DNA of 64,000 nt from Bryobacterales bacterium KBS 96 (lineage in GTDB: Bacteria; Acidobacteriota; Terriglobia; Bryobacterales; Bryobacteraceae): assembly GCA_000381625.1 (NCBI GenBank), contig KB906767.1, positions 6,120,462 to 6,184,461 of the forward strand, written 5' to 3'. Below, one piece after another: positions 8,853 to 17,842 of this stretch (within the stretch, counting starts at the first letter, position 1; each line of letters starts with the position of its first letter). Both the position numbers and the translations under genes were made by a program. The notes beneath the pieces were generated by a model. It was given only the letters and a program-made list of their open reading frames with translations, was not told the origin of the DNA and searched no databases.

Positions 8853-9914
8853 CTAAGCGGGCTGCTGCTGCGTCATGCAATGAAGAGTTCCAAGCCCCAG
8901 AACCAGATCCGTGCAGGCAATTCCCACGACAGTTCGATCGGGAAACAACTCGGCCAATTTGTTAAGAGCGATACGGTCGTTCGGGTCGTTAAAGGTGGGC
9001 ACCAGAACAAGTTGATTCGCGATATAGAAATTCGCGTAGCTTGCCGGCAGGCGTTGTTTATCGAAGTAAACTGGCTGGGGCATGGGCAGCGTTTCAACTC
9101 TCAACGGCTGCCCATCCTGGTCTCGCATCTCCCGCAGCAAGGCAAGATTTTCGCGCAGCGGCTCATAATTGATTTCGTCCGGGTCTTGCTCGGTTGCCAC
9201 GACGATTGTTCGCGAATCTGTGAAACGGGCCAGATCGTCCACATGCCCGTGCGTGTCGTCGCCGGCGATTCCGTTTCGCAGCCAGAGCGTATGGCTCACG
9301 CCAAGATAGTCGTGAAACACCGCTTCGACCTGCCACTGCGAAAGTTCCGGATTGCGTGCCTGCACCGGACTGAGCAGGCACTCTTCCGTGGTGAGTAGCG
9401 AGCCGACCCCATTCACATCGATACTGCCGCCTTCGAGGACGACGCGTTTGCCGTTGATGACCGGAGTCCAAATGGGCCATTCGAATCTCTCCGCAAGTTG
9501 CATGGTGACGGCATCGTCGGCGCGATGATTCCAGTACTTTGCCCATCCGTTAAACCGCCAGTCAAGAACGCCGCGCCGGCCGTCCGCATTCGTGATGAAG
9601 ATGGGGCAATAATCGCGAGTCCAGCTACGGTCTGTTTGAATCACTAAAAAGTCGACCGCGCTTAGATCGGCGCCGGACTTCTTAAGCACACTGCGAATTT
9701 TGCGCTCCGATGCGGCGTCTTGAACCAGGATGCGAACTCGTTCGAAACGCGAGAGATGCCGCACGATCTCGCCATAGATCCAGGCAATGGGCGCGAATTT
9801 GCCTGGCCAGTCCGTGGTTTCATGCGGCCACGCGATCCAGGTTGCCTCGTGCCGCTCCCATTCGGCGGGCATGCGGAAGCCGAGCGGCGCGGGAGTTTCC
9901 GTCATTTGCTGCAT
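8853..9914 (-). CDS. aguA: Agmatine deiminase
   Basis: 353 aa, the usual length. It converts agmatine to N-carbamoylputrescine and ammonia in the cytoplasm. Seen in the sequence are WERHEATWIAWPH near the start, WTRDYCPIF, the DDTHGHVDD segment with the catalytic His, and the C-terminal nucleophile Cys in LGTLHCMTQQQP. The more usual GGGNIHC form reads GLGTLHC here, so this is a divergent branch, but the Cys and TQQ are kept. It lies 6 nt after aguB on the same strand. With speA at 14122 it completes a route to putrescine. An alternative start is Met4. Confidence 0.92.
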   Translation of the reverse strand: MQQMTETPAPLGFRMPAEWERHEATWIAWPHETTDWPGKFAPIAWIYGEIVRHLSRFERVRILVQDAASERKIRSVLKKSGADLSAVDFLVIQTDRSWTRDYCPIFITNADGRRGVLDWRFNGWAKYWNHRADDAVTMQLAERFEWPIWTPVINGKRVVLEGGSIDVNGVGSLLTTEECLLSPVQARNPELSQWQVEAVFHDYLGVSHTLWLRNGIAGDDTHGHVDDLARFTDSRTIVVATEQDPDEINYEPLRENLALLREMRDQDGQPLRVETLPMPQPVYFDKQRLPASYANFYIANQLVLVPTFNDPNDRIALNKLAELFPDRTVVGIACTDLVLGLGTLHCMTQQQPA

Positions 9915-9920
9915 CGGAGT

Positions 9921-10841
9921 TTAGCGGAGCCAGCGTTCGGTGATTGGAGCATACGCGTCGATGCGGCGGTCGCGGAAGAAAGGCCAGTTGCGGCGAACTT
10001 CGTCCATGCGCTTCGGATCGCATTCGGCAACCAGAACTTCTTCTTTGTCCGCCGATGCCTGTGCGATCACCTGGCCGAATGGATCCGCCACAAACGAGTT
10101 ACCCCAAAATTCAATCCCGCTGTCGGACGGTCCTTCGAAGCCGGTGCGGTTGACGGCCGCGACATAGACGCCGTTGGCGATTGCGTGAGCGCGTTGGATG
10201 GTGCGCCAGGCGTCGAGTTGTGCATTACCGAACTGCGACTTTTCCGAAGGGTGCCAGCCGATAGCCGTCGGATAGAACAGAACGCTTGCTCCCTGCATGC
10301 TCGTAAGCCGCGCGCCTTCCGGATACCACTGGTCCCAGCAGACCAGGACACCGATGCGCGCGTGCTTCGTCTCAAAATTCTTAAACCCCAAATCGCCCGG
10401 CGTAAAGTAGAACTTCTCGTAATACAGAGGGTCGTCCGGAATATGCATCTTTCGATAAAGGCCGAGAGTCGCGCCGTCGGAATCGAGGACAACGGCAGTA
10501 TTGTGATAAAGGCCTTCGGCGCGCTTCTCAAAAAGTGAGGCGACAATCGAGACCTGCAACTCTCGGGCAACCGTGCTTAACGCATCGGTCGAAGGGCCGG
10601 GTATTGTTTCGGCCAGGTTAAAAAGCTCGGCGTTCTCTTCGCGGCAAAAATACTGTGACTTGAACAATTCCTGAAGACATACGATCTCCGCGCCTTGGTC
10701 GACCGCCTCGCGAATGCCGCGAATTGCCTTTTGGAGATTTTCGTCCAGACTTGTCGTGCATGTCATTTGCACCATGCCGATCTTAAAGGCTTCATCGCGA
10801 TGCGCGCCTGGCGCCGGTCCCCGGTTTGCCGGTTGTTGCAT
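9921..10841 (-). CDS. aguB: N-carbamoylputrescine amidase
   Basis: 306 aa of the nitrilase superfamily. It hydrolyses N-carbamoylputrescine to putrescine, CO2 and ammonia. The Glu-Lys-Cys triad is Glu58 (CLQELF), Lys131 (YRKMHIPDDP) and Cys168 (VCWDQWYPEGAR). The HIPDDP and FYFTPGD stretches are characteristic of AguB rather than of general nitrilases. It is the first gene of a minus-strand run aguB, aguA, glycosyltransferase, patatin, fabI. The N-terminal ~18 residues are extra, so a later start is possible. Confidence 0.93.
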   Translation of the reverse strand: MQQPANRGPAPGAHRDEAFKIGMVQMTCTTSLDENLQKAIRGIREAVDQGAEIVCLQELFKSQYFCREENAELFNLAETIPGPSTDALSTVARELQVSIVASLFEKRAEGLYHNTAVVLDSDGATLGLYRKMHIPDDPLYYEKFYFTPGDLGFKNFETKHARIGVLVCWDQWYPEGARLTSMQGASVLFYPTAIGWHPSEKSQFGNAQLDAWRTIQRAHAIANGVYVAAVNRTGFEGPSDSGIEFWGNSFVADPFGQVIAQASADKEEVLVAECDPKRMDEVRRNWPFFRDRRIDAYAPITERWLR

Positions 10842-11022
10842 AGTTCTATTGTCCTCAGCCGCCGCTTTAAACGCGATGGAGGCTATTGAAAATCAAGCAG
10901 GCGAGGTCTGCCTCGACCTATACCAGAGGACGGTCTTCGTGTAGGGGACGGGCATGTCCTACCCGCGCGCGAATCTGGAATTCTCGACGGCGAGCGAGAT
11001 CCCGGCCGCGGCGCGAGCGCGT
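10842..11022. other. Intergenic region upstream of aguB
   Basis: 181 nt between the two minus-strand groups. It should hold the aguB promoter. I see no clear -35/-10 pair. A G+C-rich stretch at 10975-11020 resembles repeat debris. Confidence 0.3.
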
Positions 11023-11670
11023 TTACTGAGGCTTGGCTGGAGGTTGGGTCGCCTTGAAGTAGTCCAGGCGTAGTTGATGGGCGATCTTTTCGGCTACATC
11101 TTCGCTTGCCCCGCGGAACTTCGCGCCATGGCTTTCCTGAGTAGTCGCCCACAGCACGTCGCCATCGCGATTGCACAAACGCACTGTCGCGTACGCCTCG
11201 TGTTTGCGCTCGCGAATGTGGTGAGACTCAGTTTCCCCGACTGATAGCCCCGTGTATGCTCCGGCAGAGCGCGAACGGCTGGAACTGCTGCCGCTGTACG
11301 CTCCTCCGTTTGTATGAGCATTGAGGCCTTCCTGTGAATCGAACGCGTCGGTGTAGTCCTTGTCGTTCGCGGCTCCTCGTAAAACGGCATCCGCGCGGTC
11401 CGGGTTATCGGTCAGCACGAAAAGGTGCGTCTTTTGCAAGCTGCCGATCAGTAACTGCCGAATGGCTTCCGCCGTGTCGTTTCCGGCGAGCGGTTCTACA
11501 TAAACGCGCGTAATTCCGGCAATTCCGGTCACTAGCGACGCATTCGGGGCAAGAGGAGTGGGAGTCACCTTGCCGACCTCCTGAGCGCCCGCCGTATCGG
11601 GCTTTTTGCCCGGCTCGGTTGCCGGCGCGAGCCCAGCGAATAAGGCGAGCAGCAGCAGCGAACGTCTCAT
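11023..11670 (-). CDS. Exported hypothetical protein
   Basis: 215 aa with a signal peptide (MRRSLLLLALFAGLAPA, cleavage near 17). The first mature block, VYVEPLAGNDTAEAIRQLL, and the later segments ADAVLRGAAND, ATVRLCNRDGDVLW and EDVAEKIAHQL give the strand-helix pattern of small periplasmic lipoprotein-like domains that gather at the membrane. I cannot name a family with confidence. A Ser-rich linker (GGAYSGSSSSRSRSAG, about 133-148) sits in the middle. The start overlaps the upstream gene's stop by 4 nt, so the two are co-translated. Confidence 0.65.
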   Translation of the reverse strand: MRRSLLLLALFAGLAPATEPGKKPDTAGAQEVGKVTPTPLAPNASLVTGIAGITRVYVEPLAGNDTAEAIRQLLIGSLQKTHLFVLTDNPDRADAVLRGAANDKDYTDAFDSQEGLNAHTNGGAYSGSSSSRSRSAGAYTGLSVGETESHHIRERKHEAYATVRLCNRDGDVLWATTQESHGAKFRGASEDVAEKIAHQLRLDYFKATQPPAKPQ

Positions 11671-12125
11671 CCCTTGCCCGCCTGCCTTGCCTCTTCATCC
11701 TGATATTGAACCTGCTGGCCGGTTCTCGCTTCCAGCGAAACGAGCGTAGCGCGAATATCGTTTTTGTCGATGCGGAAAATTAATGCCTCCTGATGCCCGT
11801 CGTTATCCTGGAAGCCAATCGTCAGAAAATGCTCTCGCCTCTTCGCCAGCAGGAAAAGAGGGGAAATTACGACCGCGGGCAGGTAGCGGCGATCCACTTT
11901 TTGGCCGTATTCGAGCAGGTTAATGCGTTCGTAAGGAATCCGAACCTTTGTGTGCTTTGCAAGAAATACGAAATAGGTCTCGTCGACGGTCCGGATATAG
12001 CCGTTTGTATGGATCGGGATATCGGGCCGCGTTCCTCCCACGTAGTCGGCTCTCTCGCCTTTCTGGCCGGCGGAAAGCGGAATCGTCGCGGCAAGGAGCA
12101 GAAGGAGTACCGGCCGAGTGCGCAT
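11667..12125 (-). CDS. Exported hypothetical protein
   Basis: 152 aa with a signal peptide (MRTRPVLLLLLAATIPLSAG). The mature part reads as a short beta-rich domain (GYIRTVDETYFVFL, VRIPYERINLLEYGQKVDRR) followed by FLTIGFQDNDGHQEALIFRID. This resembles PH-like or SH3-like folds found in many acidobacterial exported proteins, but no family can be named. It is co-translated with the next gene through an ATGA overlap and divergent from the endonuclease-fold gene at 12338. Confidence 0.6.
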   Translation of the reverse strand: MRTRPVLLLLLAATIPLSAGQKGERADYVGGTRPDIPIHTNGYIRTVDETYFVFLAKHTKVRIPYERINLLEYGQKVDRRYLPAVVISPLFLLAKRREHFLTIGFQDNDGHQEALIFRIDKNDIRATLVSLEARTGQQVQYQDEEARQAGKG

Positions 12126-12337
12126 CCGTTATAACTTGTGTGTGGAAGTAGAACATTTTCTCACCGCAAGCGGTGTTTTCTTATCGATCTCACGGGCCGC
12201 TCGACGGCTGGCCCGTAAACCTAAAGAAAACAATCGCAGTGGCGCCTCGTTACACAACGGATCGGCCCGTTCCGTACAATCGGCCATACGCTCCAATCCG
12301 GTACGGTTTTGGGCGGAGAACTAGTTAAAACGACGGA
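12126..12337. promoter_or_regulatory. Divergent intergenic region with small inverted repeat
   Basis: 212 nt between divergent genes, so it should hold both promoters. An inverted repeat ACGGGCC (12192-12198) and GGCCCGT (12210-12216) with an 11-nt loop lies in the middle. Its role, as operator or hairpin, cannot be told. Exact promoter boxes are not assigned. Confidence 0.35.
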
Positions 12338-13942
12338 ATGAATCGACCATCGCAGCGGATCGTGACACTGGGATGCGCACTCTGTCTTGCCATTTCCGTC
12401 GTACGAACCAAGGCCGCGAATGAAGCGCCGTCAACTCCGGCGGACCGCCTGATCCGATCAGAGTATCCCGCGACGCTGACGTTTAGCGAATTGGTTGCAC
12501 TTTCGTCGCAGAATCCGGCGCCGTCCGATCTCGAAAGTCATCTCTCGAAAGTTCTGACGGAACCGTTCGTCAGCAACGAAGCGACTCTCCTGGGTATGAA
12601 ACCCGTGCGGCCTCGATCGTCCGGCCTCGGGACCGTTCTTCGCGCGGTTGAATGGAATATCAACCATGGACTGAATGCAAGCGAGATCGAGTTGGCGCTC
12701 TCAGGCTCAAAAAAATTCGAGGAGGAGGCGCGCACACATGGTTTGGCGAATGGAAACATGGCGGCCCGAGTGCGCGATCAGCTGGAAGCGCTCAATACCG
12801 CGGACGTCGTCATCCTAAACGAAGTGGATTTGGGCATGGATCGGACGCATTACCGCGACATCACCCGCGATCTTGCGGAAACTCTGCATATGAACTATGC
12901 GTTCGGTGTCGAGTTCGTGGAACTGAACCGGCTCTATCTCGGTGTCAAGAAGTTGGATTCCGTCGCCGCCGGGCTAGAGCATAATCCATCCGAAGTGTTT
13001 GGCGTCGATCCGAAACAATACCGCGGACTTAACGGTAATGCCGTGTTAAGCCGTTATCCAATCCGTAGCGCCCGAATCGTGAGGCTGCCTCAGTGCTACG
13101 ACTGGTACGGTGGCGAGATAGGACAAATATCCGACCTTGAACGCGCAAAGCGTTGGTCCGCCGAGCGGATATTCGAAGAGCGCGTGCACAGGCAAGTGAG
13201 GCGCGGAGGGCGTAACGCGTTGATCGTCGATCTCGCTGTTCCCGAGTCGCCGACTGGCGTGCTTACGGTCGTTACTCCTCATCTGGAGAACTATTGTCTT
13301 CCTAGTTGCCGGCAGCAGCAGATCCGTTTCTTGTTTAATCAGATCGCCGGCTGTCGAAATCCGGTAGTGCTCGGCGGCGATCTGAATACGACAGGAGAGG
13401 ACGGAACGCCGACTTCCATCAGGCATGAGGTCCTTAAACGCATACTCGATTACAAGTTCTGGGCGCGACGGGCGATGCTCTGGTTCGTTCCCGTTCCTTT
13501 CTACAGTGTGATCGACTATCCCATCAATTATGTAAAGAACTATCACGATCCGACGGCGCTGAATATGCGTCTTATCGCGCCGAATTCTTCCAAGCCCTTG
13601 TTCAGGGAGACTCATGCGTTTCGATTTGACGACGGAGGTTCGTTCGACTTCAAGGGCATCCCCAGAAGATCGTTCCATCGCAAAGGACGAACGCTGGCGA
13701 ACAGTAACGAGCGTGCGTGGAAAGGATTTGCCGTTACATTCTCCTTCCGGCGGACAATTCCCCTATTTGGCAAATTCAAGCTGGACTGGTTCTTTGTGAA
13801 GCCGCCTCCGGGCGATCCAGCGGGCGCCGGACCTGTCCCGTTCAGCCCTTATCGAGGAAGGACGATGCAGGAAGTGAATACCGCGCTCGGAGAGCGCATT
13901 TCCGATCATTGTCCGATTAGCGTGGATCTGCCCCTCAGGTGA
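12338..13942 (+). CDS. Exported endonuclease/exonuclease/phosphatase-fold protein
   Basis: 534 aa with a signal peptide (about 1-25, ending near VRTKAA). EEP-fold motifs appear in order: VEWNINHGLN (metal Asn), VVILNEVDLGMDRTHYRD (metal Glu), VVLGGDLNTTGED (Asp/Asn pair) and SDHCPIS (catalytic His) near the C-terminus. It should be a metal-dependent phosphoesterase acting outside the cytoplasm. The substrate (nucleic acid, sphingolipid or phosphoinositide) cannot be fixed. It is longer than the bare domain (~250-300 aa) because of an N-terminal stretch of ~100 residues and an insert around 370-440. Confidence 0.82.
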   Translation: MNRPSQRIVTLGCALCLAISVVRTKAANEAPSTPADRLIRSEYPATLTFSELVALSSQNPAPSDLESHLSKVLTEPFVSNEATLLGMKPVRPRSSGLGTVLRAVEWNINHGLNASEIELALSGSKKFEEEARTHGLANGNMAARVRDQLEALNTADVVILNEVDLGMDRTHYRDITRDLAETLHMNYAFGVEFVELNRLYLGVKKLDSVAAGLEHNPSEVFGVDPKQYRGLNGNAVLSRYPIRSARIVRLPQCYDWYGGEIGQISDLERAKRWSAERIFEERVHRQVRRGGRNALIVDLAVPESPTGVLTVVTPHLENYCLPSCRQQQIRFLFNQIAGCRNPVVLGGDLNTTGEDGTPTSIRHEVLKRILDYKFWARRAMLWFVPVPFYSVIDYPINYVKNYHDPTALNMRLIAPNSSKPLFRETHAFRFDDGGSFDFKGIPRRSFHRKGRTLANSNERAWKGFAVTFSFRRTIPLFGKFKLDWFFVKPPPGDPAGAGPVPFSPYRGRTMQEVNTALGERISDHCPISVDLPLR

Positions 13943-14121
13943 CGAGATTAAAGCGGCCTCCGGCGCAAACCGCTCGACCGCCGCTCTCGCGCGGCGGGTT
14001 CTTGGTAGTCAGGCGATTGTCATTGTTCCGGAACTCCCGTCCCATGTTTTAATTGACTGTGTAGGCGGCAATAAGCATCGCGTCTTAACAGCTTCCTTAG
14101 CAACTTCCCGAGGAGCATGAG
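13943..14121 (+). promoter_or_regulatory. Upstream region and ribosome binding site of speA
   Basis: 179 nt. The Shine-Dalgarno GAGGAG (14110-14115) lies 6 nt before a TTG start at 14122. The ATG at 14117 reads ATG AGT TGA and is closed, so TTG is the start. No riboswitch-like fold was recognised. Confidence 0.6.
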
Positions 14122-16056
14122 TTGAATTTGAAAGTGGCAGAGCTCAGTCAAGTTCGTGAACCGTCCGAACGATGGACAACAACGGATGCGGCGGAACTGT
14201 ATGACGTTGCAGCCTGGGGAAAAGGTTATTTCTCCGTCGGTGAAAACGGCAACCTGATCGTCCATCCGAGCAAAGAACCGGACCGCCGCATTGACCTGAA
14301 GCAACTTGTCGACACATTGGAATGGCGCGGCATCTCCCTGCCGATATTGATTCGCTTCGGCGAGATTTTGAAACACCGGCTGAGCGAATTGCATCAGGCA
14401 TTCGATCTTTCCATCCGTGAGCACGGTTATCAGGGTGGCTACTGCTGTGTATTCCCCATCAAGGTGAACCAGCAGAGGCAGGTCGTCGAAGAGGTGTTCG
14501 AGTTCGGCCGTCCTTACCGGTTCGGGCTGGAAGCCGGCTCGAAACCTGAGTTGCTCGCCGTACTGGCCATCGCCGACAACGAAACGCCGATCATTTGTAA
14601 TGGCTTCAAAGACGACGAGTATATCGAGATGGTGATGCTGGCGAGCAAAATCGGCCGCAACATCACGCCCGTCGTCGAAAAATTCACGGAACTCGAACTG
14701 ATCGCCAAGCACGCCGAGCGGGTCGGCGTCCGGCCGCGAATCGGGCTACGCGTGAAACTGGCAAGCCGAGGGTCGGGACGCTGGAAATCGTCCGGCGGTT
14801 ATCGCTCGAAATTCGGCCTGACCGTAACCGAGGCCCTGAAGGCCGTAGAGTACCTGAAAGAGCGCGGCATGGAAGATTGTCTGCAGCTTCTTCATTTTCA
14901 CCTCGGCAGCCAGATCACCAACATTCGCCAGATCAAGGGCGCGGTCATTGAAGGCGCGCGCGTCTACACGGACCTCAAGCGGATGGGGACGGGGCTAAGG
15001 TTCATGGATGTCGGCGGCGGGTTGGGCGTCGACTACGACGGCTCCCAGACCGATTTCGAATCGAGCGTTAATTACACGCTCGAAGAATACGCTCGCGACG
15101 TCGTCTATCACATCCAAAGCATTTGCGATGAAGCCGAGGTTCCGCATCCCACCATCATTACGGAGAGCGGCCGTGCGGTGGCGGCTTATCACAGCGTGCT
15201 TGTGTTCAACGTGCTGGGGGTGAGCGGCTTTGGCGAGGATGATCTTCCGGATTCGATTCCGGAGGATTCCGAGCAGTGCCTGATCGACCTCTACGAAACG
15301 AACAAGTCGGTCAGCAAAAAGAATCTGCTGGAAACTTATCACGACGCGCAACAAGCGCTCGATTCGGCGCTGAATCTATTCAGCCTTGGATATCTGCCGC
15401 TCGAACAGCGCAGCCTCGCCGAGACCTTCTATTGGGCCATCTGCCGCAAGATTCACAAGCTCGCGAAGGAACTTGACTACTTTCCGGAAGAGTTGGAAGG
15501 TCTGGACGCCATGCTTTCGGATACCTATTTCTGCAATTTTTCGTTATTCCAGAGTATGCCGGATAGCTGGGCGGTGAAGCAGCTTTTTCCGGTCATGCCG
15601 ATTCACCGCCTGAATGAGCCGCCGACACGAAAGGCGGTTCTAGGCGACATATCGTGCGATTCCGACGGTAAAATCGACCAGTTCATCGACCGGCGGGACG
15701 TTAAGAAGACGCTGCCGCTGCACACCTTCAATCACCAGCCGTATATTCTCGGCGCCTTCCTTGTGGGCGCTTACCAGGAGATCCTTGGCGATCTGCACAA
15801 CCTTTTTGGCGATACCAATGCTGTCCACGTCACTCTCGACGAACACGGCGACGTAGTGTTGGAGACGGTCGTGCAAGGCGACACCGTGCGCGAGGTGTTG
15901 AATTATGTGCAGTACAACGTGCAGACGCTGCTAGACGACTTCCGCAAAGATGTTGAGCGCGCTGTCCGGGAACAGCGCGTCGGGTATGAAGAGGCCGGCC
16001 GCCTGCTGAAATTCTACGAAGACGGCCTGCACGGCTATACCTACCTGGAGCAGTAG
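14122..16056 (+). CDS. speA: Biosynthetic arginine decarboxylase
   Basis: 644 aa, the length of the SpeA family (PLP fold III, alanine-racemase-like barrel plus C-terminal beta domain). It converts arginine to agmatine, needing PLP and usually Mg2+. The PLP lysine is Lys114 (CVFPIKVNQQ). GLEAGSKPELLA and the phosphate-site glycines MDVGGGLGVDYDG follow, and the C-terminal catalytic Cys is in GDISCDSDG. The TTG start is well supported by GAGGAG 6 nt upstream. aguA and aguB lie about 3-4 kb away on the other strand, giving the complete agmatine route to putrescine. Confidence 0.96.
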   Translation: MNLKVAELSQVREPSERWTTTDAAELYDVAAWGKGYFSVGENGNLIVHPSKEPDRRIDLKQLVDTLEWRGISLPILIRFGEILKHRLSELHQAFDLSIREHGYQGGYCCVFPIKVNQQRQVVEEVFEFGRPYRFGLEAGSKPELLAVLAIADNETPIICNGFKDDEYIEMVMLASKIGRNITPVVEKFTELELIAKHAERVGVRPRIGLRVKLASRGSGRWKSSGGYRSKFGLTVTEALKAVEYLKERGMEDCLQLLHFHLGSQITNIRQIKGAVIEGARVYTDLKRMGTGLRFMDVGGGLGVDYDGSQTDFESSVNYTLEEYARDVVYHIQSICDEAEVPHPTIITESGRAVAAYHSVLVFNVLGVSGFGEDDLPDSIPEDSEQCLIDLYETNKSVSKKNLLETYHDAQQALDSALNLFSLGYLPLEQRSLAETFYWAICRKIHKLAKELDYFPEELEGLDAMLSDTYFCNFSLFQSMPDSWAVKQLFPVMPIHRLNEPPTRKAVLGDISCDSDGKIDQFIDRRDVKKTLPLHTFNHQPYILGAFLVGAYQEILGDLHNLFGDTNAVHVTLDEHGDVVLETVVQGDTVREVLNYVQYNVQTLLDDFRKDVERAVREQRVGYEEAGRLLKFYEDGLHGYTYLEQ

Positions 16057-16057
16057 A

Positions 16058-16783
16058 TTGTCCGATCCGCTGCGGATCGTTCTGGTCTCTTCGCGCAATC
16101 CGCTGAACATCGGGGCCGCGGCGCGGGCCATGAGCAATTTCGGGTTCACCGATCTCCGCGTCGTGAATCCTTACGATGTGGCTTATCGCGAAGCGCGCTC
16201 CGCCGTGCGGTCGCACTATATCCTTGAGCAGTCACGGCAGTGTTCGACGGTCGTCGAGGCCATTGCCGGATGCACGCTCGTGGTGGGCACAACTGCCGTC
16301 GGCAATCGCGATTTGCACATTCCACTCTACCGGTTGGAAACTGGAGCCGAACTGCTTCGCGAGCACCTGGCTTCGAGCGCAAAAGCAGCTCTGTTGTTCG
16401 GCTCGGAGAAATTCGGGCTCTCGAACGACGAAATGAGCCATTGCCATTGGCTGATGCGGATACCCACAAGGTCGGAGCATGGCTCAATGAATCTGGGGCA
16501 GGCGGTCGCCATCTGTTTGTATGAAATGCGGCGCCAGGCTGCTGCTGTCAATCAGCCTGCATTTGAAAAGCCGCCGGTTGCGTCCTCGGAAGAATTGGAG
16601 CGCCTGACGGCGGTGTTGATGGACCTGCTTGTTGAAAGTGGCTACGCGCAGGAACGCACGCTGGAATCCACTGAATTGAAACTGCGGCGGTTGATTCGCC
16701 GTATAAACGTTGCCTCGAACGATGCGGAAGCGTTGCTGGGCATGTTGCGCCACGTCCTCTGGAAGATGCGTCAGGCACGATGA
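16058..16783 (+). CDS. trmJ: SpoU-family tRNA/rRNA 2'-O-methyltransferase, TrmJ-like
   Basis: 241 aa from a TTG at 16058, one base after the speA stop. The SPOUT knot motifs are present: motif 1 NPLNIGAAARAMSNFGF (about 11-27), motif 2 LLFGSEKFGLSNDE (about 109-122) and motif 3 PTRSEHGSMNLGQAVAI (about 130-148). TrmJ methylates the 2'-OH of the wobble-adjacent residue 32 in tRNA using SAM. The C-terminal ~70 residues form the helical extension of TrmJ. The gene name is by motif and length; other SpoU paralogues are possible. It is tightly coupled to speA, probably by chance of operon packing. Confidence 0.85.
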   Translation: MSDPLRIVLVSSRNPLNIGAAARAMSNFGFTDLRVVNPYDVAYREARSAVRSHYILEQSRQCSTVVEAIAGCTLVVGTTAVGNRDLHIPLYRLETGAELLREHLASSAKAALLFGSEKFGLSNDEMSHCHWLMRIPTRSEHGSMNLGQAVAICLYEMRRQAAAVNQPAFEKPPVASSEELERLTAVLMDLLVESGYAQERTLESTELKLRRLIRRINVASNDAEALLGMLRHVLWKMRQAR

Positions 16784-16969
16784 TCCGGCGCCTCGATTAT
16801 GCAATGCAAATGCTATTCTGATGCCGGTGACGAAAGTACAGACGACGTATCCGCTCTCGCGTAGGTTGACCGATACGGATTCCGCGAGCCTGGCGCGCGT
16901 CATAGTGTTTACGGCATTTTGGCGGCGCGGCTATCCCCCATTGGGTCTTCTTCCGCGAAAATGCCTGAC

Positions 16970-17758
16970 TTACTTGCGATCGGCGGCGGCGGTTCCCGTG
17001 TTGCAACCAAAATCCCATAGGCGGAAATCCGTTTCGCCATCCGTATATTCAATCAGCGCGTATTGTCCTGGATCGAGCGGTTTCTGGGGCCAGATCTTGT
17101 ACAGCCCGGCGGCGAGTTGGCGTTGAAAAGTGGCGATTTGTTTCGGATTTTCAAAGTTTTCGTTCGTGATTGGCGCGATTTCGATATCTTCCACGATCCG
17201 TACGCCGTTCTTTGGTTCGAGCTTGATAATTCCGAATCGCTGCTCCTGCTCCAGCCGCAGATAGAACTCGGGTTCGGTCTCGCCGACACTAAACTTGGCT
17301 TGCTCTCCTTTGAGCTGGACCGTCACCTTGCCAGCCACCAGGGGAATGGGTGTAATCATTTTTAGCGCCTGGCGTCTCTTGCTCTTCACAAACGTCGACT
17401 CCGCGTAGTCCAAGGTCTTGACCTGGCCGTTCTCCAGGAAATAAGCGCCCGCGTTCATTGGGATTTCTTCAACAATGCGCCGCTGCGCGCGCTCGAATTG
17501 CTCTTCTTCGTCTTCGAGTTTCGTTTGCTGTTGAACGTCGGCTGCGGCGCGCTGGCGCTTGGCTTCCGTCTTCTTGAGATCGCAAAGCGCGACCGGAATA
17601 TCTTCCCACTGGTCCCGCTCCGTGCTGTAATAATGCACCCGGTCGCCGTTGATCCTGTATTCGCGGGCCATCTGGTAGTCGCCGTTCTTCAGATACAGTC
17701 TGAAAGAACTTCCGAATGCCAGCGAAACGGCGAGCACGAAGAGAACAAGAACCCGCAC
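16970..17758 (-). CDS. Exported hypothetical protein
   Basis: About 262 aa from a GTG at 17758. The open frame runs to 17818, but the upstream residues break the signal peptide VRVLVLFVLAVSLAFGSS. The mature protein begins with a short beta unit (FRLYLKNGDYQMAREYRINGDRVHYYS), then a charged, Gln/Glu-rich, probably coiled-coil part (about 70-105). Two beta-rich segments follow, ending in QYALIEYTDGE. The first unit is common in exported acidobacterial proteins of unknown role. No enzyme motif is seen. It faces trmJ convergently and is divergent from the aldo/keto reductase. Confidence 0.65.
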   Translation of the reverse strand: MRVLVLFVLAVSLAFGSSFRLYLKNGDYQMAREYRINGDRVHYYSTERDQWEDIPVALCDLKKTEAKRQRAAADVQQQTKLEDEEEQFERAQRRIVEEIPMNAGAYFLENGQVKTLDYAESTFVKSKRRQALKMITPIPLVAGKVTVQLKGEQAKFSVGETEPEFYLRLEQEQRFGIIKLEPKNGVRIVEDIEIAPITNENFENPKQIATFQRQLAAGLYKIWPQKPLDPGQYALIEYTDGETDFRLWDFGCNTGTAAADRK

Positions 17759-17842
17759 GACCGCTATTTTACCCGGCTCCGTACGAGAAGACGTGCGTGG
17801 GCAAACATAGGCGCCCAAAGCCTTCCTCTAACATGGAAATTG

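Noticed and set aside
17498-17842. N-terminal extension of the aldo/keto reductase
   Set aside because: It is antisense to the neighbouring gene and lies before the conserved family start.
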